From contig JALHRH010000004.1 in assembly GCA_022841565.1 (NCBI GenBank), forward strand, positions 1 to 51,235: a stretch of DNA of 51,235 bases, given 5' to 3'. This DNA comes from Mycobacterium sp. (GTDB lineage: Bacteria > Actinomycetota > Actinomycetes > Mycobacteriales > Mycobacteriaceae). The position numbers and the translations under genes were made by a program. The notes below the pieces were generated by a model. The model did no database searches and was not told the DNA's origin. It saw only the letters and a program-made list of their open reading frames with translations. This document shows, piece after piece, positions 8,120 through 16,307 of the stretch. Position 1 is the first letter of the stretch. Each line of letters begins with the position of its first letter.

Positions 8120-8515
8120 GTGGCACGGCCTGACTATCGCGAGTTGGCGGCCATCTTCGCCGGCGGTGCGCTCGGTTCGCTGGCCCGAGCCGCGCTGGCC
8201 ACCCTCGCCGTCCCCGATCCGGCACGATGGCCGTGGCCGACGTTCGTCGTCAACATTCTCGGCGCCTTCCTGGTCGGCTACTTCACCACCCGACTCCTGG
8301 AGCGACTACCGTTGTCGAGTTATCGTCGCCCCCTGCTGGGAACCGGATTGTGCGGCGGCTTAACCACTTTCTCCACCATGCAGGTCGAAACCATCAAGAT
8401 GATCGAACACGGTCACTGGGCTCTGGCCGTCACATACACCGTCGTCAGCATCACGCTAGGCCTGCTCGCGGTACACCTGGCCACCGCCCTGGTACGTCGG
8501 GCACGCATCCGATGA
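8120..8515 (+). CDS. crcB1: Fluoride exporter subunit CrcB (first copy)
   Basis: A 131-residue Fluc/CrcB membrane protein with four predicted membrane segments and the family motifs [24 protein letters not shown] and [11 protein letters not shown]. Fluc channels are dual-topology dimers that release cytoplasmic fluoride; actinobacteria often use two different subunits in a pair, as here. The GTG start at 8120 has AAGGAA seven bases upstream. Its stop overlaps the start of the second copy (ATGA), so the two subunits are translationally coupled. No fluoride riboswitch is recognisable in the 80 bp upstream. Confidence 0.93.
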   Translation: MARPDYRELAAIFAGGALGSLARAALATLAVPDPARWPWPTFVVNILGAFLVGYFTTRLLERLPLSSYRRPLLGTGLCGGLTTFSTMQVETIKMIEHGHWALAVTYTVVSITLGLLAVHLATALVRRARIR

Positions 8516-8880
8516 CGACGGTCCTGATATGGCTGGGCGTCATGGTCATCGGCGGCATCGGTTCTCTGGCGCGGTTTCTGGTGGATCGCACGATCGCCCG
8601 GCGGGTCGGCCGCCCATTCCCCTACGGCACGCTGACCGTCAACATCACCGGCGCGGCGCTGCTCGGGTTCCTCACCAGCCTGGCGCTGCCCAAGGACGTG
8701 TCCCTGCTGATCGGTACCGCGTTCGTGGGTGCCTACACCACCTTCTCCACCTGGATGCTGGAAAGCCAGCGCCTCGGCGAAGAACGCCAAATGCTGGCTG
8801 CGTTCGCCAATATCGCCGTCAGCGTGCTGCTCGGATTGACTGCGGTGCTTTTTGGACAACGGATCGCGGGGCTGATATGA
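8512..8880 (+). CDS. crcB2: Fluoride exporter subunit CrcB (second copy)
   Basis: A 122-residue CrcB protein with four hydrophobic segments and the motifs [25 protein letters not shown] and [12 protein letters not shown]. The ATG at 8512 overlaps the stop of crcB1, and its own stop overlaps the ATG of the DUF190 gene (ATGA), so the three genes form a tight operon. It probably heterodimerises with CrcB1 in the cytoplasmic membrane. The order matches M. tuberculosis Rv3069-Rv3070-Rv3071. Confidence 0.93.
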   Translation: MTTVLIWLGVMVIGGIGSLARFLVDRTIARRVGRPFPYGTLTVNITGAALLGFLTSLALPKDVSLLIGTAFVGAYTTFSTWMLESQRLGEERQMLAAFANIAVSVLLGLTAVLFGQRIAGLI

Positions 8881-9974
8881 GCGAAAAGAGCCTGAAGCTG
8901 ACCGCCTACTTCGGCGAGCGGCAACGCGCAGTCGAAAAGCCACGACGATTCTTGGCAGATGACATGCTGGACCTCTTCGGCGCCAGCGAGGTGGCAACCA
9001 GCGTGATGATGCGAGGTGTCGCAAGCTTCGGGCCTACCGGCGGCCTGCACAGCGACGTTTCGCTGAGCATGTCTGAGGACCCGCCGGTGACGATCGCCGC
9101 CGTCGACGTCGAATCGAAGATCCGCACCCTGGTCGACGACGTCACCGCGATGACCGGCCACGGGCTGGTGACGCTGGAACGCGCGCGCCTGATCACCCGG
9201 GACAGCGGCACCGATGCGCTCAGCGAGATCGACAGCCGCACCGGAGAAGCCGCCAAACTGACCGTCTACGTGGGCCGGCAGGTGCGCGTCGCCGGATCCC
9301 CGGCCCACTACGCCGTCTGCGAACTGCTTTACCGCCACGGATTCGCCGGTGCCACAGTGCTTCTCGGCGTCGACGGCACCGCCTACGGCCAGCGCCAGCG
9401 AGCCAAGTTTTTCGGTCGCAACGTCAACGTACCGCAGATGATCATCGGCATCGGGCTGCCCCCGCAGGTGTCAGCCGCGGCCAGCGAACTGGCGACGCTG
9501 CTGCCGAGCCCGCTGATGACCATCGAGCGGGTTCGACTGTGCAAACGCGACGGCGACTTGTTCGCCCGCCCGCAGGAGCTGCCACCCACCGACAGCCAGG
9601 GTCGTACGCTGTGGCAGAAGCTGATGGTGCACACCGCCGATGTCGACCACGATGAGACCCAGCCCATCCACCGCGCGATCGTGCAGCAACTGATGAACTC
9701 CAAGACGGCCCGGGGCGCGACGGTGCTACGCGGCATCTGGGGGTTTCAGGGCGACCATGAACCCCACGGCGACAAGCTGTTTCAGCTGGTTCGCAAGGTA
9801 CCGCTGATGACCATCGTGATCGACACCCCAGCGGCCATCGCCCGCAGCTTCACCATTATCGACGAGCTGACGGCCCGCCACGGCCTGGTCACCAGCGAGA
9901 TGGTCCCGGCGGCCATGTCGCTGGACGGCACGCAACGCGCCCCCGAAACGCCGCTCGCCGAGTACGACTACTGA
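8877..9974 (+). CDS. Triple DUF190 protein linked to the fluoride channel
   Basis: A 365-residue soluble protein built from three tandem DUF190-like units: about residues 5-110 (KLTAYFGERQR to LERARLI), 125-230 (KLTVYVGRQVRVAG to IERVRLC) and 255-355 (KLMVHTADVDH to EMVPA). Each has a beta-alpha layout reminiscent of PII-like proteins, with a GATVLLGV or GATVLRGI strand-turn in the middle of units two and three. It overlaps crcB2 by four bases, and DUF190 genes are commonly coupled to crcB, so a role in fluoride handling or channel regulation is plausible; its biochemical function is unknown. It corresponds in position to Rv3071. Confidence 0.85.
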   Translation: MSEKSLKLTAYFGERQRAVEKPRRFLADDMLDLFGASEVATSVMMRGVASFGPTGGLHSDVSLSMSEDPPVTIAAVDVESKIRTLVDDVTAMTGHGLVTLERARLITRDSGTDALSEIDSRTGEAAKLTVYVGRQVRVAGSPAHYAVCELLYRHGFAGATVLLGVDGTAYGQRQRAKFFGRNVNVPQMIIGIGLPPQVSAAASELATLLPSPLMTIERVRLCKRDGDLFARPQELPPTDSQGRTLWQKLMVHTADVDHDETQPIHRAIVQQLMNSKTARGATVLRGIWGFQGDHEPHGDKLFQLVRKVPLMTIVIDTPAAIARSFTIIDELTARHGLVTSEMVPAAMSLDGTQRAPETPLAEYDY

Positions 9975-10042
9975 AACGCACAACCAGTAGTCGGCGCATG
10001 CCGTGCAATGCCCGGCCGACATCGCCAGCGGTCAAACTCCCA

Positions 10043-10666
10043 TTAGTCCAGCAGGCGAGGGATGTCGTCCAGGGTGCGCGGCAGCACGTACAGCGCCCGA
10101 CGCTGATGCGCAATATCGTGCTCACCGAGAAATACGCAGCCGCCGCTCTCGCAGAACTCGCGTAGCGCTTTGTTGCGGTACTCAGGATCGAACATGATCC
10201 GGTGACATTGCGGCTCGGCGTGGAACACACTCGCGACAAAGTGCGGCAGCAACAGCAGGACGATGCCTGTGTTCAGCATCTGAAGATCGGCCACCGCAGG
10301 CCGCACACCCAGATCCCACGAATCGGACTCATATCGTGTCGAAACTAAATCCATTGCGGGCCTGTATAATTCAACGTAAGCCTGATCGTGTCCGTCGATG
10401 CCTCCGACGAACGGCAAAGAGTAGCCGCCGTCGAGCTGGGCGCGCAGATACCGGCGCCACCGCGATGCCGGCCACACCTGGTCCCACGCTCGCGCCAAGT
10501 GCGGCCGGCTCATCCATTCGGCGATCATCTCGGCGTCGGCGTCTGGGTCGGCAAGACGACTTCCGTACGGACTGGGCACAACTGGCATCGGCGGTGGCGG
10601 GATGTTGTGGATCCCGTCGGCAAGATCGGTGCGCAGCCGCGGGAACAGCTCCTCGGGTTCATTCAT
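10043..10666 (-). CDS. MbtK-like GNAT N-acyltransferase
   Basis: A 207-residue protein similar to MbtK (Rv1347c), the mycobactin lysine N6-acyltransferase. Shared blocks are DAEMIAEWMSRPHLARAWDQ, WPASRWRRYLRAQLDG, YSLPFVGG, YVELYRPAMDL, LLLLPHFVASVFHAEPQC and RIMFDPEYRNKALREF. This is the IucB/RimJ-type GNAT fold. The ATG at 10666 overlaps the stop of the preceding frame (ATGA), indicating coupling to what is now a truncated gene. It lies outside any mbt cluster in view, so it may be a second MbtK-type enzyme or act on another amine. The family call is firm; the substrate is inferred. Confidence 0.8.
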   Translation of the reverse strand: MNEPEELFPRLRTDLADGIHNIPPPPMPVVPSPYGSRLADPDADAEMIAEWMSRPHLARAWDQVWPASRWRRYLRAQLDGGYSLPFVGGIDGHDQAYVELYRPAMDLVSTRYESDSWDLGVRPAVADLQMLNTGIVLLLLPHFVASVFHAEPQCHRIMFDPEYRNKALREFCESGGCVFLGEHDIAHQRRALYVLPRTLDDIPRLLD

Positions 10667-10935
10667 AGCGCGGACTTCCATCTGTCTGCCAAGGCCGGAA
10701 TCCATTCTCCTACTGCGTCCGCACCCTCGGGCGAGGCCGCGACCACGACGAGCTCGTCGACGCCGATGTCGCCAGGTGCGGCGACGTCAGCCGCCTCAGG
10801 GTTACGCATGGCCACCGACCGTCGCAACTCGCCGAGATGACGACCCGCCTCGGCACGCAGTTCGTCGAGTTTACCGATCCGAGATTCAACCCGACGATGT
10901 GGCTGCGCGAGCCGAGAGTGGTGGCCGGCCGACAC
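10663..10935 (-). pseudogene. Remnant of a longer gene, possibly an LLM-type oxidoreductase C-terminus
   Basis: Up to about 90 codons in this frame, read from GTG 10935, give a C-terminal pattern: KLDELRAEAGRHLGELRRS, then GVDELVVV and a terminal WIPALADRW. The GVDELVVV strand followed by a final helix resembles the end of LLM F420-dependent oxidoreductases. An in-frame TGA lies two codons upstream of the GTG, and only 54 bp separate it from the CitE-like gene, so the N-terminal part is missing. Its stop overlaps the acyltransferase start. It could instead be a small functional gene; the family match is tentative. Confidence 0.4.
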
Positions 10936-10989
10936 AAGTCAAGCGTGTCCAAGCTGGTTTGTCACCTTGGCGCTGAATCCGCAATGAGG

Positions 10990-11907
10990 TCAGTAGTGGT
11001 AGGTATCCGACGGAGCCGGAGAGTGCACCTGCTCGTCCTCAAACTCCGAGGCCGCGATGCCGTAGGACCGAGCCAAATCGAGGATCTTGGTGGCGCGCGC
11101 GATGCGAGGGAGGTCCGATCCGTTGCGGATCTCGCCCCCGTCCCGCTCGAATTCGGCGAAAAACTCCTTAGCCCACCCGATCTCCTCCTGCGACGGAGAC
11201 AGTCCCTCGTTCACCACGGCGCACTGGTCCGGCGACAGGCAGATCTTGCCGGTCATCCCGAACTCGACGGAAACCGCGGTCGCCTCGATCAGTTTCAGCG
11301 GGTTGGAGCCGATGGTGGGGCCATCGATCGCGCTGGGCAGGCCGGCCGCCTTGGCCGCGATGGTGAACCGGGACCGCGCATAGGCCAAAGTGGCCGGTTC
11401 TTCGCCGAAGCCGGTATCACGCCGAAAGTCGCCAATGCCGAACGCGAGCCGGAAGGTTCCCTTGGCGGCGGCGATCTCGGTGATGCGCTCCAGCCCGCGG
11501 GCCGTTTCCACCAACGCCACGATCGGCACATTCGGCAGGCGTTTGGCTGTTTCGGTCACGTGGTCCACCGATTCGACCATCGCCAGCATCACCCCGCCCA
11601 CCGGGGTGCCGGCCAGCTGCGCGAGGTCGTCGGCCCACCACGGGGTGCCAAAGCCGTTGACCCGGACCCAGTCATTGTTGTCGGCGCCCAGCCACCGCAC
11701 CACGTTGTCGCGGGCACTGACCTTGTCTTTGGGCGCTACCGCGTCCTCGATGTCGAATACCACGATGTCGGCGCGCGAGTGCGCCGAGGCCTCGAACCGG
11801 TCGGCATGGGTGCCGTTGACCAACAGCCAACTCCGGGCCAGGACCGGGTCGATGCGTGAGCCGACGTCGGCGGGATCCGTCGCGTCGTATTTGGCTTGCT
11901 CATACAT
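10990..11907 (-). CDS. CitE-like HpcH/HpaI aldolase/citrate lyase family protein
   Basis: A 305-residue TIM-barrel protein of the citrate lyase beta-like group: RSWLLVNGTHADRFEA, DIVVFDIEDAVAPKDK, VRVNGFGTPWWADDL, VALVETARGLERI, and GKICLSPDQ near the end. These enzymes cleave or form C-C bonds in acyl-CoA hydroxyacids with divalent metal; the acid pair in VETARG and FGIGDFRRD would bind it. The alpha and gamma citrate lyase subunits are absent, so it is a stand-alone CitE homologue, corresponding by order to Rv3075c. The exact substrate is unknown. The start has only a weak ribosome site, AGAG. Confidence 0.88.
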   Translation of the reverse strand: MYEQAKYDATDPADVGSRIDPVLARSWLLVNGTHADRFEASAHSRADIVVFDIEDAVAPKDKVSARDNVVRWLGADNNDWVRVNGFGTPWWADDLAQLAGTPVGGVMLAMVESVDHVTETAKRLPNVPIVALVETARGLERITEIAAAKGTFRLAFGIGDFRRDTGFGEEPATLAYARSRFTIAAKAAGLPSAIDGPTIGSNPLKLIEATAVSVEFGMTGKICLSPDQCAVVNEGLSPSQEEIGWAKEFFAEFERDGGEIRNGSDLPRIARATKILDLARSYGIAASEFEDEQVHSPAPSDTYHY

Positions 11908-12110
11908 TGCGTGCTCTGCCGCCTTTTCGTCCCGGTCGGTGTCGAACTGGTCGCCCCTTACCGTAGCGACCGCGCCAAGCCCCTCGCGGCGCGACCTAAG
12001 GGCGGCTTCACCTCACCTCCAGCGAGGTCGGCATGCCCGAACGATGTGACGAGCCCAACCTCCGTGCGGTTCGCGGCAACGTCGCCGGAATCGCCGACAG
12101 GAGTCGCGTC

Positions 12111-12578
12111 ATGGTGTTGGATGACGGCGTGGGAGATATCAGCCGCACCCGGACGATAGCGGCGCAGCCGCAGGCGATTTGGGACGTCCTGGCCGACTTC
12201 GGAGCCCTGAGTTCCTGGGCCGAAGCCATCGATCACTCGTGCCTGCTCAACCACGGCCCAGACGGCCCGGCACTGGGCACTACCCGCCGCATACAGGTGG
12301 GTCCCAACACGCTGGTGGAGCGCATCACCGAGTTCGACCCGCCACAGACACTCGCCTACGACATCGAGGGTCTGCCGGCCCGGTTGGGCAAGGTCACCAA
12401 CCGGTGGACGCTGCGGGCGGTGGGTGATCACACGGTAGTCGCGTTGATCAGCACGGTCGAGGCCGGGACCGGACGGCCGGCCCGCATGGCGGAGTGGGTT
12501 GCACTCCGGGTCCTGGCCAAGCAGGCCGATGCGCTGCTCGCCGGGCTGGCACAACGAATGGAGAACACACATGTCTGA
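12111..12578 (+). CDS. SRPBCC (START-like) family protein
   Basis: A 155-residue protein starting MVLDDGVGDISRTRTIAA, with AGGAG seven bases upstream of ATG 12111. The pattern AAQPQAIWDVLADFGALSSW followed by VERITEFDPPQTLAYDI and a long C-terminal helix is typical of the polyketide-cyclase/SRPBCC fold, a hydrophobic ligand pocket. It overlaps the sulfatase start by eight bases (ATGTCTGA), so the two are translationally coupled. It corresponds by order and length to Rv3076. A ligand-binding or carrier role is likely; the ligand is unknown. Confidence 0.82.
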   Translation: MVLDDGVGDISRTRTIAAQPQAIWDVLADFGALSSWAEAIDHSCLLNHGPDGPALGTTRRIQVGPNTLVERITEFDPPQTLAYDIEGLPARLGKVTNRWTLRAVGDHTVVALISTVEAGTGRPARMAEWVALRVLAKQADALLAGLAQRMENTHV

Positions 12579-14373
12579 TCGCCCCGACATCATCATCGTG
12601 ATGACCGACGAAGAGCGGGCGGCGCCACCTTATGAGTCGGGCGAACTACTCAGCTGGCGGCAACAAACGCTGACCGGCCGCCGCTGGTTCGACGAGCACG
12701 GGGTGAACTTCACCCGGCACTACACCGGTTCGCTGGCCTGCGTGCCGAGCCGTCCGACGATCTTCACCGGGCACTATCCCGACCTGCACGGCGTCACCCA
12801 AACCGACGGCATCGGCAAGCGCTTCGACGATTCGCGGCTGCGCTGGCTGCGCGCCGGCGAGGTGCCCACCCTGGGCAACTGGTTCCGCGCGGCCGGCTAC
12901 GACACCCACTACGACGGCAAGTGGCACATCTCCCACGCCGACCTCGAAGACCCCGCGACCGGCGGATCCCTGGCCACCAACGACGACGACGGCGTCGTCG
13001 ACCCAGCGGCGGTGCAGCGCTATCTTGAGGCCGACCGGCTCGATCCGTACGGGTTCTCCGGCTGGGTAGGCCCCGAACCGCATGGCGCAGGCAACGCCAA
13101 CAGCGGCTACCGCCGCGACCCGCTGATCGCCGATCGGGTGGTCGCGTGGCTGGGCGACCGCTATGCCCGCCGTCGTGCCGGTGACACCGCGGCGCTGCGC
13201 CCGTTTCTTCTGGTGGCCAGCTTCGTCAACCCGCATGACATCGTGCTGTTCCCCGCCTGGGTGCGACGCAGCCCGATCCAACCGTCCCCACTCGACCCGC
13301 CGCAGGTGCCGCCGGCACCCACCGCCGACGAGGATCTGTCCACCAAGCCGGCCGCGCAGATCGCCTTCCGCGAGGCCTACTACTCCGGCTACGGACCCTC
13401 GCCGGCGATCCGCCGCACCTACAAGCGCAACGCGCAGCGCTACCGCGACCTGTACTACCGGCTGCACGCCGAGGTCGACATCCCGATCGACCGGGTGCGC
13501 AGAGCCGTCACCGAAGGCGGCTCCGAGCATGCGGTGCTGGTGCGCACCTCCGATCACGGCGACCTGCTCGGAGCGCACGGCGGACTGCACCAGAAGTGGT
13601 TCAACCTGTACGACGAGGCCACCCGAGTACCGTTCGTGATTGCGCGCATCGGAGCGAACGCGACGCACGCACGCACCGTCACCGCGCCCACGTCACATCT
13701 CGACCTGGTGCCCACGCTGCTTAGCGCGGCCGGCGTCGACGTCGACGCGGTGGCGTCACGGCTCGGCGAGTCCTTCTCCGAGGTACACCCGCTGCCCGGC
13801 CGGGACCTGATGCCCGTCGTGGACGGCGCACCGGCCGACGAAGGCCGCGCCGTCTACCTGATGACTCGCGACAATGTGCTCGAAGGCGATACCGGCGCGT
13901 CCGCGCTGTCCCGCCAGTTGGGCCGCGACGTGAATCCGCCTGCGCCCCTGCGCATTAAGATCCCAGCGCATGTCGCCTCCAACTTCGAAGGCTTGGTCGT
14001 GCGGGTAACGGAGGAGGACGGCGGTTCGGGGCACCTATGGAAACTGGTCCGCACCTTCGACGACCCGGCCACCTGGACGGAGCCCGGTGTGCGTCACTTG
14101 GCGGCCAACGGGATCGGCGGCGAGGCGTACCGCACCGATCCCATCGACGACCAGTGGGAACTCTACGACCTCACCGCGGATCCCGTTGAAGCGCAGAATC
14201 GTTGGGCCGACCCGGACCTGCACGACTTGCGACAGCATCTGCGCATGCAACTCAAGCAGGCCCGGGCGTCATCGGTGCCGGAGCGCAACCAGCCGTGGCC
14301 GTACGTCAACCGGCAGCCTCCGAGCGGCGAATCCGAGGGTCTGGTGCGTAGGGTGCTCGGGCGGTTGAAATAA
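12571..14373 (+). CDS. Type I sulfatase (formylglycine-type hydrolase)
   Basis: A 600-residue alkaline-phosphatase-superfamily hydrolase. The formylglycine signature CVPSR occurs in SLACVPSRPTIFTGHYP with Cys57, GKWH (KWHI) follows in the first third, and RTSDHGDLLGAHGG gives the second metal site. The first metal motif is DIIIVMTDE, with a TD pair in place of the common DD. There is no signal peptide, so it acts in the cytoplasm and needs a formylglycine-generating enzyme encoded elsewhere. It starts inside the preceding SRPBCC gene. By position it matches Rv3077. The sulfate or phosphonate ester substrate is unknown. Confidence 0.9.
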   Translation: MSDRPDIIIVMTDEERAAPPYESGELLSWRQQTLTGRRWFDEHGVNFTRHYTGSLACVPSRPTIFTGHYPDLHGVTQTDGIGKRFDDSRLRWLRAGEVPTLGNWFRAAGYDTHYDGKWHISHADLEDPATGGSLATNDDDGVVDPAAVQRYLEADRLDPYGFSGWVGPEPHGAGNANSGYRRDPLIADRVVAWLGDRYARRRAGDTAALRPFLLVASFVNPHDIVLFPAWVRRSPIQPSPLDPPQVPPAPTADEDLSTKPAAQIAFREAYYSGYGPSPAIRRTYKRNAQRYRDLYYRLHAEVDIPIDRVRRAVTEGGSEHAVLVRTSDHGDLLGAHGGLHQKWFNLYDEATRVPFVIARIGANATHARTVTAPTSHLDLVPTLLSAAGVDVDAVASRLGESFSEVHPLPGRDLMPVVDGAPADEGRAVYLMTRDNVLEGDTGASALSRQLGRDVNPPAPLRIKIPAHVASNFEGLVVRVTEEDGGSGHLWKLVRTFDDPATWTEPGVRHLAANGIGGEAYRTDPIDDQWELYDLTADPVEAQNRWADPDLHDLRQHLRMQLKQARASSVPERNQPWPYVNRQPPSGESEGLVRRVLGRLK

Positions 14374-14564
14374 TTGAGCGCGCCGATATTGCCGCCATGG
14401 TCGTTTCGGGGCGCGAATCACGACCACGGGCGCAATCTCGGCGAGACCGGGCCAACTACCCCGGCGCCGGCGCGCCACAGCAATTCGCCTGTGATGCCCC
14501 CGCGTTCGGGGCGATCACATCCATTGAGTTGACCGAACGCCCCCGACGTCGCCGTTGGTCGTTA

Positions 14565-15053
14565 CTAGAGCCGGTGGTCGGCCGGTAGGTCAGCTGTCGC
14601 GCGCTGTTGCCGCGCGGCATAGAGGATCGAACCTGCCGTCTGAAACGGCACGGTTTCGCGGTGAGCGGTGGCCACGGGTAAGTCAGCGGCCCGGCGCAGC
14701 ATCATCAAAGCGAGCGTTCCGTTGGTGGAGTACGGGACGATCAAGATATTCGCCAACGCGTCGACACCCGTCACGGTCATCACATGCTGCTGCTTGTGCT
14801 GCCAGCCCTGCCAGTTCAAGTCGGGCGGTCGCTGTAGCGGCGGCCAGTTGACCGTGATGTTGGTGATCTCACCGAGTCGTGCGCGCAGCGCCAGGATCAA
14901 CTCGGGCAGCTCAACGCCGATCCGGTCGGTTCGCGGCCACCAGGCCCCGTCGATGTCATGCCCGAGCTCGGTCGCGAGCGTGAGGCGTATCGGGGTGGAG
15001 TGCCGTCGCGCCCCTAGCGAATAGCTCACCGGCCCGGCGCGGCCGGCCGACAA
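14565..15053 (-). CDS. DUF5994 family protein
   Basis: A 162-residue protein with the DUF5994 layout: RLTLATELGHDIDGAWWPRT, then a long ELPELILALRARLGEI helix, a VNWPPLQRPPDL loop and a C-terminal ILIVPYSTNGTLALMML strand-helix. These proteins are common in mycobacteria, often in several copies, with no established function. No signal peptide or membrane segment is visible. The 190 bp between the sulfatase stop and this gene's stop hold nothing I can assign. It is read toward the sulfatase gene (convergent). Confidence 0.72.
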   Translation of the reverse strand: MSAGRAGPVSYSLGARRHSTPIRLTLATELGHDIDGAWWPRTDRIGVELPELILALRARLGEITNITVNWPPLQRPPDLNWQGWQHKQQHVMTVTGVDALANILIVPYSTNGTLALMMLRRAADLPVATAHRETVPFQTAGSILYAARQQRATADLPADHRL

Positions 15054-15327
15054 AATCCCAGTTCACGGTGATCCAGTGAGGTGGGGCAGGATAGCACTAC
15101 GAGGTTCACCGGGACTGTTCCTTCATGCTCGGCATCGTCCGCCCCGCGGTTGCGGGACGACGGAGGAATCGCATTGCCCTTAGCACGTCCCGTAGCTGAC
15201 TACTGGTGACCATCGCTGACAACGAAAAGGCTCGCATATGACGCTACGCCACCAGGAGAGCCGTCGAACCTCGGGCCATGAATCGCGATTGGTGACGATT
15301 ACGTGCGGCATAGAGGAGGATGGTGTC

Positions 15328-15561
15328 ATGGTCAAAGACAACTGGTGCGATGCACCCGAGATTCACCCGTCGGAGATCCGGGTAGGTGACACCATTGGCA
15401 CTGTCGACCCCGAACATCTCCCTTACCTGGTCAAGATGATCAGCACCCCACAAGCCGGATCAACACGCTGGACCTTTTTCGGCCGCGACACAAACGGCCA
15501 ACAGCACTCGAGCACCTTCCGAGATGGCCAACTGGTTCGCAGGTACACCAAAGCGTCCTGA
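15328..15561 (+). CDS. Small hypothetical protein
   Basis: A 77-residue protein starting MVKDNWCDAPEIHPSE. The ATG at 15328 is chosen because AGAGGAGG lies about eight bases upstream; an in-frame ATG at 15238 has no such site. The sequence suggests a compact beta-rich domain (IRVGDTIGTV, RWTFFGRDTNGQQHSS). It sits downstream of a 270-bp gap and beside an LLM-like gene remnant. I recognise no family and propose no function. Confidence 0.5.
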   Translation: MVKDNWCDAPEIHPSEIRVGDTIGTVDPEHLPYLVKMISTPQAGSTRWTFFGRDTNGQQHSSTFRDGQLVRRYTKAS

Positions 15562-15599
15562 GGTCGGCGTCACCCAATGTCAGGCCTCCCCTCAGGTGC

Positions 15600-15862
15600 G
15601 CTAACTCGGCCAGCTCATCCAGCCGCCGCCGCGACTGATCACGCGGTGCGGTCTGAAGCTCGAGCAACACCCGCTCCACACCCAGCCGCGCGTAGCCGTC
15701 AAGCGTTTGCGCCGTGGCATCCCCCCATTGACAGACAGTCGCCGCAACGTCGGGGTCGGCGACCGCACGCAACTCGTGGAGGGGACCCGCCAGCAGTTCC
15801 GGGGATGGGCTGAGCGCGATCCACCTGGCATCGAACTCGCGATACCGGCATCGGGCCTTGGA
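15600..15862 (-). pseudogene. C-terminal remnant of an LLM F420-dependent oxidoreductase
   Basis: The minus strand reads REFDARWIALSPSPELLAG, then LHELRAVADPDVAATV and LDGYARLGVERVLLELQTAP, and ends near LDELAEL. This is the usual C-terminal portion of a luciferase-like (LLM) oxidoreductase, but the N-terminal 200 or so residues are absent; the DUF4267-like gene begins its 3' end at 15875. The frame also runs on past the expected end into the antisense of the small gene at 15328-15561. M. tuberculosis has an LLM gene (Rv3079c) in this neighbourhood, so this may be its decayed counterpart. Confidence 0.6.
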
Positions 15863-15874
15863 GCTAATCCGAAG

Positions 15875-16261
15875 CTAGTCCTTGAGGACCCGTTTGGCGG
15901 GCCGCGCCGCACCCCAAAGCCCAACGCCGATACCGATAATCGCACCGCCGAGGCCGATGATCTGCTGTGAGCGCTTGAGTTCACCGTGCACGCTGAGCCC
16001 GCCGAGCAGGTCGGCGGCGTCCGCGCCGCCGGAGGCCAGGAACCAGCCGCGAGTGTTCTTGCCGCGCAAGGCCGAGGTGGCCAGCAACCCGCCGATCAGC
16101 GCATCGCGGTAGCCCATCGACCGCAACAGCAGTTGCGCGGTCGCCGTTTGATCGTCCGGGGCGCCCCAGAGCTTGTTCGCCCTCATGGGGTCGACGAGAA
16201 AAGAAATCCCCGAGGCGAGTCGGATGCTGCCCGCGACGAGTGCGGCGCGATCGATGGCCAT
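15875..16261 (-). CDS. Small membrane protein, DUF4267-like
   Basis: A 128-residue protein with probably three to four hydrophobic segments: residues about 8-24, a central GYRDALIGGLLATSALRG, and a C-terminal QIIGLGGAIIGIGVGLW. The pattern of a basic loop, LWG and an AAR..D terminus resembles DUF4267-type membrane proteins of actinobacteria. No Shine-Dalgarno is visible, but TAAGCT (16268-16273) lies six bases before the ATG, so a leaderless transcript is likely. It is divergent from the SPFH gene by 46 bp. Function unknown. Confidence 0.65.
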   Translation of the reverse strand: MAIDRAALVAGSIRLASGISFLVDPMRANKLWGAPDDQTATAQLLLRSMGYRDALIGGLLATSALRGKNTRGWFLASGGADAADLLGGLSVHGELKRSQQIIGLGGAIIGIGVGLWGAARPAKRVLKD

Positions 16262-16307
16262 GGCCGCAGCTTAGAGTCTTCCCACACCACACAGAAGGAG
16301 TCTGGGA

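Noticed and set aside
6375..8363. Long plus-strand open frame of 662 codons
   Set aside because: It lies antisense to pgmA for nearly its whole length, is Arg/His-rich as expected of an antisense frame in high-GC DNA, and has no family pattern.
10837..11859. Plus-strand open frame of 340 codons
   Set aside because: It is antisense to the CitE-like gene and has no recognisable domain.
12646..13668. Minus-strand open frame of 340 codons
   Set aside because: It is antisense to the sulfatase, which carries clear catalytic motifs; the frame shows no domain.
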